From the NCBI RefSeq assembly GCF_025336525.1, contig NZ_JAOCZP010000001.1:434001-498000 (forward strand): a stretch of 64,000 nt of DNA. Reading direction: 5' to 3'. This document shows, one piece after another, positions 26,777-35,300 of this stretch (position 1 is its first letter; every line of letters begins with the position of its first letter). A program made the position numbers and the translations under genes. The notes beneath the pieces are model-generated. The model was not told where the DNA came from, made no database searches, and worked only from the letters and a program-made list of their open reading frames with translations. The DNA comes from Chelativorans salis. Lineage in GTDB: Bacteria > Pseudomonadota > Alphaproteobacteria > Rhizobiales > Rhizobiaceae.

Positions 26777-28117
26777 TCAGCCCTTGTCCGGTCCGACAAT
26801 CAGTACCGTTGGCTCAACGGCGAGCAGGCGCTGGGAGATTTCCTTCACCTGTTCGGGTGTGACGGCGCCGAAGAACTCCTTCATGCGGTCAGGGTAATCC
26901 ATCCCCAGATCATACTGTTGCAGTTCGACAAGCGTGGCCGCGATCGAGCTGGTCGAGGACATATTGTTGACGGCAAAGGAGCCGACGGCATACTTCTTCG
27001 CCCGTTCGAGCTCCTCCTGCGTTGGCCCGTCCTCTGCAAAACGGCTGATGACCTGCCGCGCCATCTGCAGCGACTCCTTCGCACGCTCGGCCCTTGTCGT
27101 GACGAAAGCCGACAGGTTGCCCCAACTGCTGTTCGGTTCGAGGCTGGCATAGGCGCCGTAGGTCAGGCCGGACTTCTCACGCAGTTCCTGGAAGAGCCGT
27201 CCGGTCATGTTTCCACCCAGGATCTGCGCGGCGAGCGAGGCCGGATAATAATCTTCGCTTTTCCTCGACACACCGGGAAAGACCATAGCGATCGAAGATT
27301 GGGGCTGAGCGGTGCGCTCGAACACCTCGCCGCCATACTTCACCGCCGGCGGTTGCATCTCCGTAACCTCGTCGGCGGCGGCGGGCAGTTTGCCGAAGAC
27401 CGTGTCCAGGACCTCGCCCAGCGTCTGCGGGTCGATGGCTCCTACGACACCGATGGCCAGATCGGAACGCGTAAGGGTCTTTCTGTGCAGGTCGACAAGA
27501 TCCCCGCGCTTGATAGACCTCACCGACTCGACAGTGGTGGGATGTCCGAGCGAGTGGTCGCCATAAAGAGCGGCGTTCAAGGCCTCTCCGCCACGTTGCT
27601 CTGGATCCTTGCTCCTCTGCTCGATGCGGGAGATGGCTACCGCACGCACCCTTTCCAGGGCTTTTTCGTCGAAGCGGGGCGACGACAATGCCAGGGAAAG
27701 AAGCTCCAGCGGCTTTTCCGTGTCACCAGTGAGCATGTTGATGCTGCCGGAGAGTTCTTCCGTTCCGGCTCTGAAGGACAGTTGGGCACCCGTCTCGTAA
27801 AGCTGTTCCTGAAATGCGTCGGCGTACAGATCCCCCGCCCCCTCTGTAAGCATGGAGGCCATCAGGCCCGACAAGCCTTCCTTGCCCTTGGGGTCGTGAA
27901 GACTCCCGCCGGAGAAGGTGAAGGAGATCGAGACCATCGGGTCCGACTGATCCTCGACCAGCCAGGCTTTGATGCCTTTCGGCGAGGTAACCTCCACGAG
28001 GTGAAGATCAGCGTGAGCGGGAAGGACGACGAAAAGGAATGCCGCACCCGCTATGGCAAGGCCGGCGGCGGCCTGCCGGAGAACAAGTAAGTTAGTCATC
28101 GCAATCAGCTTTCTCAT
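26777..28117 (-). CDS. M16-family metallopeptidase-like subunit lacking the zinc motif
   Basis: A 446-residue secreted M16 protein with an N-terminal hydrophobic segment (about 15-35, AAAGLAIAGAAFLFVVLPAHA). Where the active subunit has HxxEH it reads GKEGLSGLMASMLTEGAGD, so it should not cut peptides itself. The M16 C-terminal fold is clear (QSSIAMVFPGVSRKSEDYY, LREKSGLTYGAYASLE). Its ATG overlaps the TGA of the upstream active M16 gene. Such pairs form heterodimers in which the inactive half shapes the chamber. Periplasmic location is inferred. Confidence 0.92.
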   Translation of the reverse strand: MRKLIAMTNLLVLRQAAAGLAIAGAAFLFVVLPAHADLHLVEVTSPKGIKAWLVEDQSDPMVSISFTFSGGSLHDPKGKEGLSGLMASMLTEGAGDLYADAFQEQLYETGAQLSFRAGTEELSGSINMLTGDTEKPLELLSLALSSPRFDEKALERVRAVAISRIEQRSKDPEQRGGEALNAALYGDHSLGHPTTVESVRSIKRGDLVDLHRKTLTRSDLAIGVVGAIDPQTLGEVLDTVFGKLPAAADEVTEMQPPAVKYGGEVFERTAQPQSSIAMVFPGVSRKSEDYYPASLAAQILGGNMTGRLFQELREKSGLTYGAYASLEPNSSWGNLSAFVTTRAERAKESLQMARQVISRFAEDGPTQEELERAKKYAVGSFAVNNMSSTSSIAATLVELQQYDLGMDYPDRMKEFFGAVTPEQVKEISQRLLAVEPTVLIVGPDKG

Positions 28118-29499
28118 TTCTCGTCCTCCTCGGGCAGCAGGTAGCCGGCAACGCTCCGCCTGGGGTCGAAATACTTCTTCGCCGCATCGCGGATTTCGTC
28201 TGCCGTGACCGCTTCAATGCGTTCGCGTATCCTCCCGACATCCTCGACCGTGCCGCCGAGCGCGAGCGTCTCGCCGTATTCGATTGCCTGCCCCAGTTGG
28301 TTCTGCTTGGCGAAAACCAGTCCGCTCACCAGCACTTTCTTGGCCGTATGCAGTTCCTTCTCGGAGACGCCATCAGTGGCGATCTTCTCCATCTCGGCCA
28401 TGACCGCGCGCTCGACCTCGTCAAGCTTATCCGCCGTCAGCGGTGTAGCGCGGACATTGAAAAGGGAATAATCGCGCATGCTGGTATCGAGATAGGCGGA
28501 CACGCCCGAAGCGATGCGCTTATCGACAACCAGTTCGCGATAAAGCCTGCTCCGCTTGCCGCCGCCGAGGATCTCGGTCAGCACCTCCAATGCATCCACC
28601 GCCTTACGGCCCTTGGAGAAATATGCCGGCGCAAGCCAGAGGCGCGAGAAGCTGGGCAGGCTCACGCGTGGGTCGCGAAGCTTGACGCTGCGCAGCGTTG
28701 CCGGCTCCGGCTCCATGGTGCGGACACGTGGCGGCAGTCTGGGGCCGCGCGGGATTTTGCCATAGGTTTCCTCGGCCAACTGCCGCACGCCCTGCGTGTC
28801 GACATCGCCGGCAACGACAAGGATCGCGTTGTTGGGCGCGTAGTGCTCATTGTAGAAGTCGACGAGTTGTTGACGCGTTATCGCATCGATCTCGTGCCGC
28901 CAGCCGATGATGCCCTTTCCATAGGGGTGATTCTGGAACAGCGTCGCATAGACGGATTCGGACAGCAGACCCTCGGGCCGGTTCTCGACGCTGCCAAGGC
29001 GCTCCTCCAGAACGACCTGCCGTTCGGTAGCGAGGACCTCATCACTCAGGATCAGGTTGCGCATGCGGTCGGCCTCGAAAGCCATCATCTCGCCCAGCGC
29101 GTCTGTCGGGACCTGCTGGTAATAGGCGGTGTAGTCGAAAGACGTGAACGCGTTGTGGTTTCCGCCCGATGCAGTCACAGCCTTATCCAGTTCACCAGCC
29201 TGCTGATTGCTGGTGGCCTTGAACATGAGGTGCTCGAAGAGGTGGGCAATCCCGGACTGGCCGGGTGCCTCGTCGGCCGCGCCCACTTTGTACCAGACCA
29301 TCTGCGTGACCACTGGAGCGCGCCTCTGCGGGATGACGACCACCTGCATGCCGTTGTCCAGCTCGAAGCTTTCCGCCTCGACGGCTCCCGGTGCGGCGGC
29401 TTCGGCGGAAGCCGCTGGGGCGAACATCAGCCATATCACTGGCGCTGCCGCCACAAGGCATAACGCCGCCATGCGGGCGGCAATCAGATAATATCTCAT
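28114..29499 (-). CDS. M16-family zinc metallopeptidase, active subunit
   Basis: A 461-residue secreted peptidase. A signal sequence occupies about 1-33 (ending APAASAEA). The inverted zinc motif HxxEH is intact in GIAHLFEHLMFKAT, with the distal glutamate in the DRMRNLILSDEVLATERQVVLEE region. The C-terminal half carries SLPSFSRLWLAPAY. It probably degrades peptides in the periplasm with its inactive partner, encoded immediately downstream with a 4-base overlap. In relatives the pair lies between a lipoprotein gene and rsmD, as here except for the inserted toxin locus. Confidence 0.94.
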   Translation of the reverse strand: MRYYLIAARMAALCLVAAAPVIWLMFAPAASAEAAAPGAVEAESFELDNGMQVVVIPQRRAPVVTQMVWYKVGAADEAPGQSGIAHLFEHLMFKATSNQQAGELDKAVTASGGNHNAFTSFDYTAYYQQVPTDALGEMMAFEADRMRNLILSDEVLATERQVVLEERLGSVENRPEGLLSESVYATLFQNHPYGKGIIGWRHEIDAITRQQLVDFYNEHYAPNNAILVVAGDVDTQGVRQLAEETYGKIPRGPRLPPRVRTMEPEPATLRSVKLRDPRVSLPSFSRLWLAPAYFSKGRKAVDALEVLTEILGGGKRSRLYRELVVDKRIASGVSAYLDTSMRDYSLFNVRATPLTADKLDEVERAVMAEMEKIATDGVSEKELHTAKKVLVSGLVFAKQNQLGQAIEYGETLALGGTVEDVGRIRERIEAVTADEIRDAAKKYFDPRRSVAGYLLPEEDEK

Positions 29500-29569
29500 A
29501 AATCAAACCCTTAATCGCGCCCGATAATCGTCGGGCAGCCAGACCGATGGCGTGAGAAAAAGGCGAAAC

Positions 29570-30124
29570 TCAGACGAGGCCGCAAAAGGCGAGCGTCGTG
29601 GAGGTATAGGTGCGCCGCTCATGGACGAGGATGCCCGCCGGCGACTGGAAGGGTGTGGTCGCCGCTTCCTCGACCACGATCAAGGCATCGGCGGCGAGCC
29701 AGCCGCCTTCGAGCGCCGAGGCGATCGCCTTCTCACCGAGGCCCTTGCCATAGGGCGGATCGGCGAAGACGAGGCGGAAAGGCTGCATGGTGCCGACAGG
29801 ACCGAGACGCGTCGCGTCGCGGCGGAAGATGCGCGTTGTGCCGGCAAGGCCGAGGCTCTCCACGTTCTCGCGCACCAGCGCGCGGGCGGTTGCGTCCTGC
29901 TCCACGAAAAGGCAGTAGGCAGCGCCACGCGACAGCGCCTCGATCCCCAACGCTCCGCTGCCGGCGAAAAGATCGAGCACCCGCGCACCACCGATGCTGC
30001 CGGGATAGGCGTGCTCCAGGATATTGAAGAGCGCCTCGCGCGCGCGGTCCGTGGTGGGGCGGATCATGTCGGAACCGGGCGAGGCAAGCCGTCTTCCGCG
30101 CAGTCTTCCCCCGACGACACGCAT
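29570..30124 (-). CDS. rsmD: 16S rRNA (guanine966-N2)-methyltransferase
   Basis: A 184-residue SAM-dependent methyltransferase. It starts MRVVGGRLRGRRLASPGSD, then the RPTTDRAREALFNIL segment, the SAM-binding VLDLFAGSGALGIEALSRGA, and the catalytic FADPPYGKGLG. It modifies G966 in the 30S subunit. It lies 10 bases downstream of the pseudouridine synthase gene, so the two RNA-modifying enzymes are likely co-transcribed. Confidence 0.96.
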   Translation of the reverse strand: MRVVGGRLRGRRLASPGSDMIRPTTDRAREALFNILEHAYPGSIGGARVLDLFAGSGALGIEALSRGAAYCLFVEQDATARALVRENVESLGLAGTTRIFRRDATRLGPVGTMQPFRLVFADPPYGKGLGEKAIASALEGGWLAADALIVVEEAATTPFQSPAGILVHERRTYTSTTLAFCGLV

Positions 30125-30133
30125 AGCCCTGCC

Positions 30134-31426
30134 CTACCCTCTCTTGCCGCGCGTCGGCGGGCGCTTGTCGGGACGTTGCTTGCGGTCCGTCCCACGGCCG
30201 GGCTTCTTCGCCTCCCCCTTACGCTCGGCTGCTTCTTCCGCCTTCTTCGGCCCCACCGGCCGCGCACCCGGCGCCATCCACACATTGGCCGCCCGCGAGC
30301 GGCGCTCGACCGGGCGGTCTGCCTTACGACCGTCCTTGCCGGGCCCCGCCTTGCGGTCGTCTTTGCCGGCGCTTGCCTTACGGTCGTCCTTGCCGGCGCG
30401 CGAGGGCGGTTTGGTCTGCAGCCGACCGCGCATCTCCTCGCGTTTGTCTTCGCGGCTCTTCTTGCGGTTTACCGGCGCCCGGCGCCCTTCCTCCTTGTCG
30501 CGCGGGCGCTCGGCAGGCCTGCGCGGCGTCTCGGCAGCGGCCGGCTTTTCCGCGCGCGCCGGTTTATTGGCGAAGGGCCGGACGATCGGCGCGTCGAAAT
30601 TGGCACCGGCTTCCTCGATCAACCGCTCGCCGAGCTGGTCGCGCAGCGTGCGGCCCTTGATCTCCTGCACCGCGCCCTCCGGCAGGGCGCCAAGCTGGAA
30701 GGGACCGTAGGAGACGCGGATCAGGCGCGTAACGTCGAGCCCCAACGCGCCCAGAACGTTCTTCACCTCGCGGTTCTTGCCCTCGCGCAGGCCGAGCGTC
30801 AGCCAGGCGTTGGAGCCCTGCTTTCGGTCAAGCGTGGCCTCGATGGCGCCGTAGAAGACGCCATCGACGGCGGTGCCCTTCTCCAGCTCCGCCAGGGCCA
30901 GCGGATCAACGTTTCCATGCACGCGCACGCGGTAGCGGCGCAGCCAGCCGGTGGAGGGCAGTTCGAGGACGCGGGCAAGACCGCCGTCGTTCGTCAGAAG
31001 CAAAAGGCCTTCGGTGTTGATATCGAGTCGCCCGACGGTGATCAGCCTGGGCAAGCCCTTCGGCAGGATGTCGAAAACCGTTTTGCGCCCCTCCGGGTCG
31101 CGGCTGGTGGTGACGACGCCGGCGGGCTTGTACAGCAGGAAAAGCCGAGTGCGCTCGACCTCGGGTATGGGCGCGCCGTCGACCTCGATGCGGTCGGAAG
31201 GCCGCACGTTGAAGGCTGGCTTGTCGAGCAGCCGGCCGTTGACCTTTACCCTTCCCGCCGCGATCATCGCCTCGGCATCGCGGCGCGAGGCGATGCCCGC
31301 GCGTGCCAGGCGCTTGGCGATGCGCTCGCCGTCGCCCGCGGGTTCCTGGTCCGGTTTCTTCCAGCGCTTCTCGCCAGTCTTGCCCGCCGGTTTGCCGCTG
31401 GAATGGAATGTCTTCTTGTTCTTCAT
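30134..31426 (-). CDS. RluB/RsuA-family rRNA pseudouridine synthase with long basic tail
   Basis: A 430-residue enzyme. The S4 RNA-binding domain lies at about 33-85 (ERIAKRLARAGIASRRDAEAMIAAG). The catalytic domain has VGRLDINTEGLLLLTND with the nucleophilic aspartate, and GKNREVKNVLGALG. The expected target is a uridine of 23S rRNA (RluB-type). Residues from about 280 onward are an unstructured K/R/P-rich tail of about 150 residues. It contains three tandem units of the form GKD(D/G)RKA, unusual in copy but in line with the tails of alphaproteobacterial members. Confidence 0.93.
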   Translation of the reverse strand: MKNKKTFHSSGKPAGKTGEKRWKKPDQEPAGDGERIAKRLARAGIASRRDAEAMIAAGRVKVNGRLLDKPAFNVRPSDRIEVDGAPIPEVERTRLFLLYKPAGVVTTSRDPEGRKTVFDILPKGLPRLITVGRLDINTEGLLLLTNDGGLARVLELPSTGWLRRYRVRVHGNVDPLALAELEKGTAVDGVFYGAIEATLDRKQGSNAWLTLGLREGKNREVKNVLGALGLDVTRLIRVSYGPFQLGALPEGAVQEIKGRTLRDQLGERLIEEAGANFDAPIVRPFANKPARAEKPAAAETPRRPAERPRDKEEGRRAPVNRKKSREDKREEMRGRLQTKPPSRAGKDDRKASAGKDDRKAGPGKDGRKADRPVERRSRAANVWMAPGARPVGPKKAEEAAERKGEAKKPGRGTDRKQRPDKRPPTRGKRG

Positions 31427-31525
31427 GGTGGCCTTCGCCTTTCAAGGCCGCTAGGTATCAATTCGCCCACAGGCTTGCGAGCAAAAAGATTGAACCGGCA
31501 GCGGACCAACAACTATCCGGCTTTC

Positions 31526-31972
31526 ATGGACGTCGCGCTGGAAGAGGCGCGGCTGGCTGCGGCGCGCGGCGAAGTGCCGGTGGGCGCGGCGGTGGTGCGC
31601 GAGGGCCGAGTGCTCGCAAAGGCGGGAAACCGCACGCGCGCGCTAAACGATCCTACCGCCCATGCCGAATTGCTGGCCATCCGCGAGGCCTGCCGGGCCG
31701 AAGGTTCGGAGCGGCTGACAGGCGCGGACCTCTACGTGACGCTGGAGCCGTGTGCCATGTGCGCCGGCGCCATCTCGTTTGCCCGCATCCGCCGGCTCTA
31801 CTTCGCGGCGGGCGACGAGAAAGGCGGTGGCGTGGTGCATGGCGGGCGCTTCTTCCAGCAATCCACCTGCCATCACGCGCCGGAGGTCTATGAAGGAATG
31901 GGCGAGCGCGATGCGGCGGCGCTGCTCAGGGAATTCTTCGGGCGCATGCGCGAGACGCCGGAGGGCGGATAA
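31526..31972 (+). CDS. tadA: tRNA-specific adenosine deaminase
   Basis: A 148-residue zinc deaminase converting A34 to inosine in tRNA-Arg(ACG). Active site: TAHAELLAI (zinc His, catalytic Glu) and LEPCAMCAGAI (two zinc Cys). It ends LLREFFGRMRETPEGG. ATG 31526 starts MDVALEEARLAAARGEVPVGA. A TTG at 31490 would add 12 residues (NRQRTNNYPAFM), similar to some relatives, and neither start has a strong ribosome binding site. Divergent from the pseudouridine synthase gene. Confidence 0.95.
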   Translation: MDVALEEARLAAARGEVPVGAAVVREGRVLAKAGNRTRALNDPTAHAELLAIREACRAEGSERLTGADLYVTLEPCAMCAGAISFARIRRLYFAAGDEKGGGVVHGGRFFQQSTCHHAPEVYEGMGERDAAALLREFFGRMRETPEGG

Positions 31973-31979
31973 GAGGGTT

Positions 31980-32005
31980 CCGCCTTCGCGCCTGCGCGAA
32001 GGCGG
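31980..32005 (+). terminator. Strong hairpin just downstream of tadA
   Basis: Perfect 12-bp arms CCGCCTTCGCGC and GCGCGAAGGCGG flank a 2-nt loop, starting 7 bases after the tadA stop. No T-tract follows directly, so it may act as a factor-assisted terminator or 3' RNA stabiliser rather than a classical intrinsic terminator. Confidence 0.5.
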
Positions 32006-32226
32006 CTTCCGAGGCAAAAATCTTCCCACGCACTGGCCGGTCGATCAGGCCAGATGGCGCCTTTGACTAGCGTTTCGGCCAGGGGTCCGGCAAGGGCGCC
32101 GGCTATCCTGCCATGCCCTCTGTCTCTGTGCACCATGGCAGGTGCACCGCTAGGAACGAATCTCCCAGCCATCGGCTCTCGACCACCCGGCACGCCATCG
32201 CCGGAGCGGGCGCTCCGCCAGTCAGA
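32006..32226. other. Gene-free GC-rich spacer before the toxin locus
   Basis: No convincing reading frame, repeat or RNA gene is seen here. Frames that stay open have no family resemblance and poor start sites. G+C remains high up to about 32225, then falls abruptly, so the left edge of the foreign-looking segment is placed near there. Confidence 0.5.
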
Positions 32227-32247
32227 TTTTGTTGATTAACAACAAAA
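32227..32247. promoter_or_regulatory. Inverted repeat upstream of the toxin promoter
   Basis: Arms TTTTGTTG and CAACAAAA, exact complements, flank ATTAA. The element lies at the sharp GC-to-AT switch, about 65 bases ahead of a TTGACA box. It may be a regulator site or the mark of an insertion boundary. Confidence 0.4.
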
Positions 32248-32310
32248 CTCCATTCGCGAAAAATACGAAGAACCGCAAATATATTACTTAATAGTTAGTA
32301 AATATAAGTG

Positions 32311-32338
32311 TTGACATATCCTTCGTGTATTTGATTAT
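32311..32338 (+). promoter_or_regulatory. Candidate sigma-70-like promoter of the large toxin-like gene
   Basis: TTGACA at 32311-32316 is followed after 16 bases by GATTAT at 32333-32338, within a strongly AT-rich stretch. The GTG start at 32366 lies 28 bases on, with AGGAAA as ribosome binding site. This is a consensus match by eye only. Confidence 0.4.
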
Positions 32339-32365
32339 GCGTGCTTTTATTAATAGGAAAAAATC

Positions 32366-35300
32366 GTGACTACTTTTGCTGACAACAGTGTACCGCCTGT
32401 AAAAGACATGAGCACGCCTGGTGCCGCAGTCGACGCTGCCTTGGGAGGCTCCAGGACGACATCTCTCAATCCGGATCTCGGAACCGGCTCGCCTTCTCTT
32501 AATCCCGCGACCCAGGCGTCCCTGAGCGAATACAACAATGTCTACACCAGTATCGCCAAGTCGCAGGAGAAGGCTGCGGCGGCGGAGGCGCAGGGTGGCG
32601 GCGATACGGAGGCGGCCGACAGCTTCGCTCCAATGGCGGACGAGGCGGAACTCAGGGAGACGCTGCGCGGCGCGTTCATGTCCTACATGCGCGACGAGTT
32701 CCATGGGTGGGAAGCCAGCGATCAGGACGTGCTTTCGAGTATCACCGAGTTCCCGGATCTCGAGGATGGCGATCGGGCGTACCTGCTCGCGCGGAAAGCC
32801 GACTATTATGGCGGGATGGAGGGTGAAACAGACGTTGCGCCCGCCCAGAAGAAATATCTCGCAGCCCAGCTGCTGCTGGCCTTGACCGACGAGATCGATT
32901 GGGCAGCCGAGCTTGATCCACAGGATACGCCCGCGCAGGGGGTGACTTTCGACGGGACGGTATTGCACGGCGCCGGGGCGATGACGATCACGCAGGCGGC
33001 CGCGGCGGCCGAGGAGAAGATCAGCACAACGCTGAAGGCGAGGCTCGGCGATTGGGCCATGCCGATGGCGGACAAGCTGGCGCCGGTTCTGATCGGTGAT
33101 CCGACGCTGTTCCTGCCCGAAGTGCCGGACAACATCCTCTATGGCAGCCCCGAATGGGCGCAGTTGAGGATCGGCATGGAATATGCCGACGGCCTGGCTC
33201 TATATCCGGAGCAGCTGTCGGTTGACGATTTCCTTGCGCTCGGCCATGCGACCATGGCCGAGGTTGCGGAAGCTGATGCGGAGGCAGCGGATGGCCAGGC
33301 GGCGCAGGACGAAGATGCGGGAGAGGCTGCCCATTTCTGGGCCACTAGGTTTCTTACCCTGATCGCGCTGGCCTCGGATAAGCTCATCCTGGATCAGCTG
33401 ACCACGGAGCACCAGGACGAGATCGAGAAGACTCTGGAAGACGTCGCCGAGGAGGTGTTCAAGGAGGAGTTCGCGATTGCGCAAGCCCTTGAGGCACTCG
33501 ACCAAGTGATGCCCACCCGCAGGCAGCTTGCCGAGATAATCCTGAAGAAACGCGAGATCAACACAGACCAGGTGCTCACTAGATACATCCCCGCCGGTGA
33601 CGGACCATGCTATGAGGAGGAGTCGCTGCCGATCTCCGAGATGTACTTCCAACAGGGAAACCTGGATGATTACCTTGACTGCGACCTGCCGATTCTAACT
33701 GAGGAGTTTGACAATCGGTTTACGACTTACAAATCCGAAGTTTCAGCAGGAATGGAGACCATCCTCGGTCACCTTCTGGACAATTACGCCAAACACAACA
33801 ATCTCAACCTAAGCAGCGCCACAATAACATTCTCTCAGCCTCGACTCAGCGCTTCGATTAGGAAATTTTTTTGGTTTGACAGTGTCGATGAAACAAGCGA
33901 CCGCGTGCTGATCGTCGAGATCGCCATTCCGGGGTCCAGCTCACGCTATGGGTTTTTCTCGCTCTCGGATCTCGACAAAGGTCTGCAGGATATTCCGGCG
34001 GGAACATCGGTGTCCGAATGGATATCAAATAATATCAGCACGTCCTTCACAAAGGAGAGCGCAGAAAAGTACAATGAGCTCATGAGAAAAGTAGAAGAAG
34101 AGGGATGCAAATTTGATACTTCTGAAGGTAGTATAGTACTTAATTCTGACATTTTCTTTGCAAGTAAAATTTTAAGCGGATCGGGCACGGAGATTCGGGG
34201 CAAGATCAATGAATATTATGCCGCCCAGATCCAGCAGTATTATGATCAAGCCCGCGGAGAGACCACGGGCGAAGCGATCGGCAATTTCTTCCTCGATCTC
34301 ATTCCCTTCCGCGCGATGATCGTCGCCATCCAGAAGGGTGACGTGGGAGGGGCGACCTTTAACGGATTGTTCGACATCCTCTCCTTCATCCCCTTCGTCG
34401 GGCAAGGCATCAAGGCCCTGCAGTTGGGGGGCAAGGCCGTTGTGGGCGGTCTGTCCGCCGCCATCAAGACGGCACTCAAGCAAGGTTTGAAACAGGGCAT
34501 CGCAGCGGGCCTGAGGACCACAGGTTCCTTGGGTCGCGAGTTTGGCTGGCGGATTCTCAAAACCACCGTGACCGGCCTGGAAGACGCTTTGCCCATCCCA
34601 ACACCCAGCCTTGCCTCCCATATTTCGGTCGCCGGCGCGAAGGACATCGCGCGCGTGGCCGAGCGGCTCAAAGCCACGCTTCCGGAATTGGCCAATACGC
34701 TGAAGGAGGCCGCCAGCCGCTCCCGCCTCGTCGAAATCGGGCTCGATGGCAAGCAGACGCTCGCATCCGGCGTAAGGGTGACGGAGGATGCGAAGGGGCT
34801 AGAGACCATCGGCATCCCCCCTCACGGCGCCGATCTCGACAAGATCGAGTTGATCCTCGGCCGCAACGATGGGGGCGAGATCGTTTTCCTCAAGGAGCAC
34901 TACGACGAGGAGGGAGATCGCTTCTATACGCTAGCGGACCCACGGACCGGCCAGTCCTACGGTACGCGTCTTGCCGCTGAAAGCCTTTCCCCTGTTACCG
35001 CCGAAAACCTCTCCCCTGAATTTTGTCCGATAAAAAATTTAGTAAACAGAATTCTTTTTAAACCATTAAAGCTAGAATTTCCTGAAGATTTATTCAATTC
35101 TGGCGTGGAAACTTTTAACAATGTAACGCCAGAAATAACTTCAATAACAGAATTACTCCAGTCACAAATATATACAATAATCATAAATAATAAAGAAGTA
35201 AAAAGGTCTGGCGTGTGTGCTGCTTATGTTTCACATTTCCTACATGCTAGGAATGAACCATCGCCTAGTATACCTGATGGCTTTAGTGAATTCCTCGTAA

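Noticed and set aside
29552..31500. Apparent 600-codon N-terminal extension of tadA
   Set aside because: The extension is antisense to rsmD and the pseudouridine synthase; TadA proteins are about 150 residues and start near MDVALEEA.
31888..32193. Possible small minus-strand gene after tadA
   Set aside because: No ribosome binding site, overlaps the tadA end and a hairpin, and shows no family resemblance.
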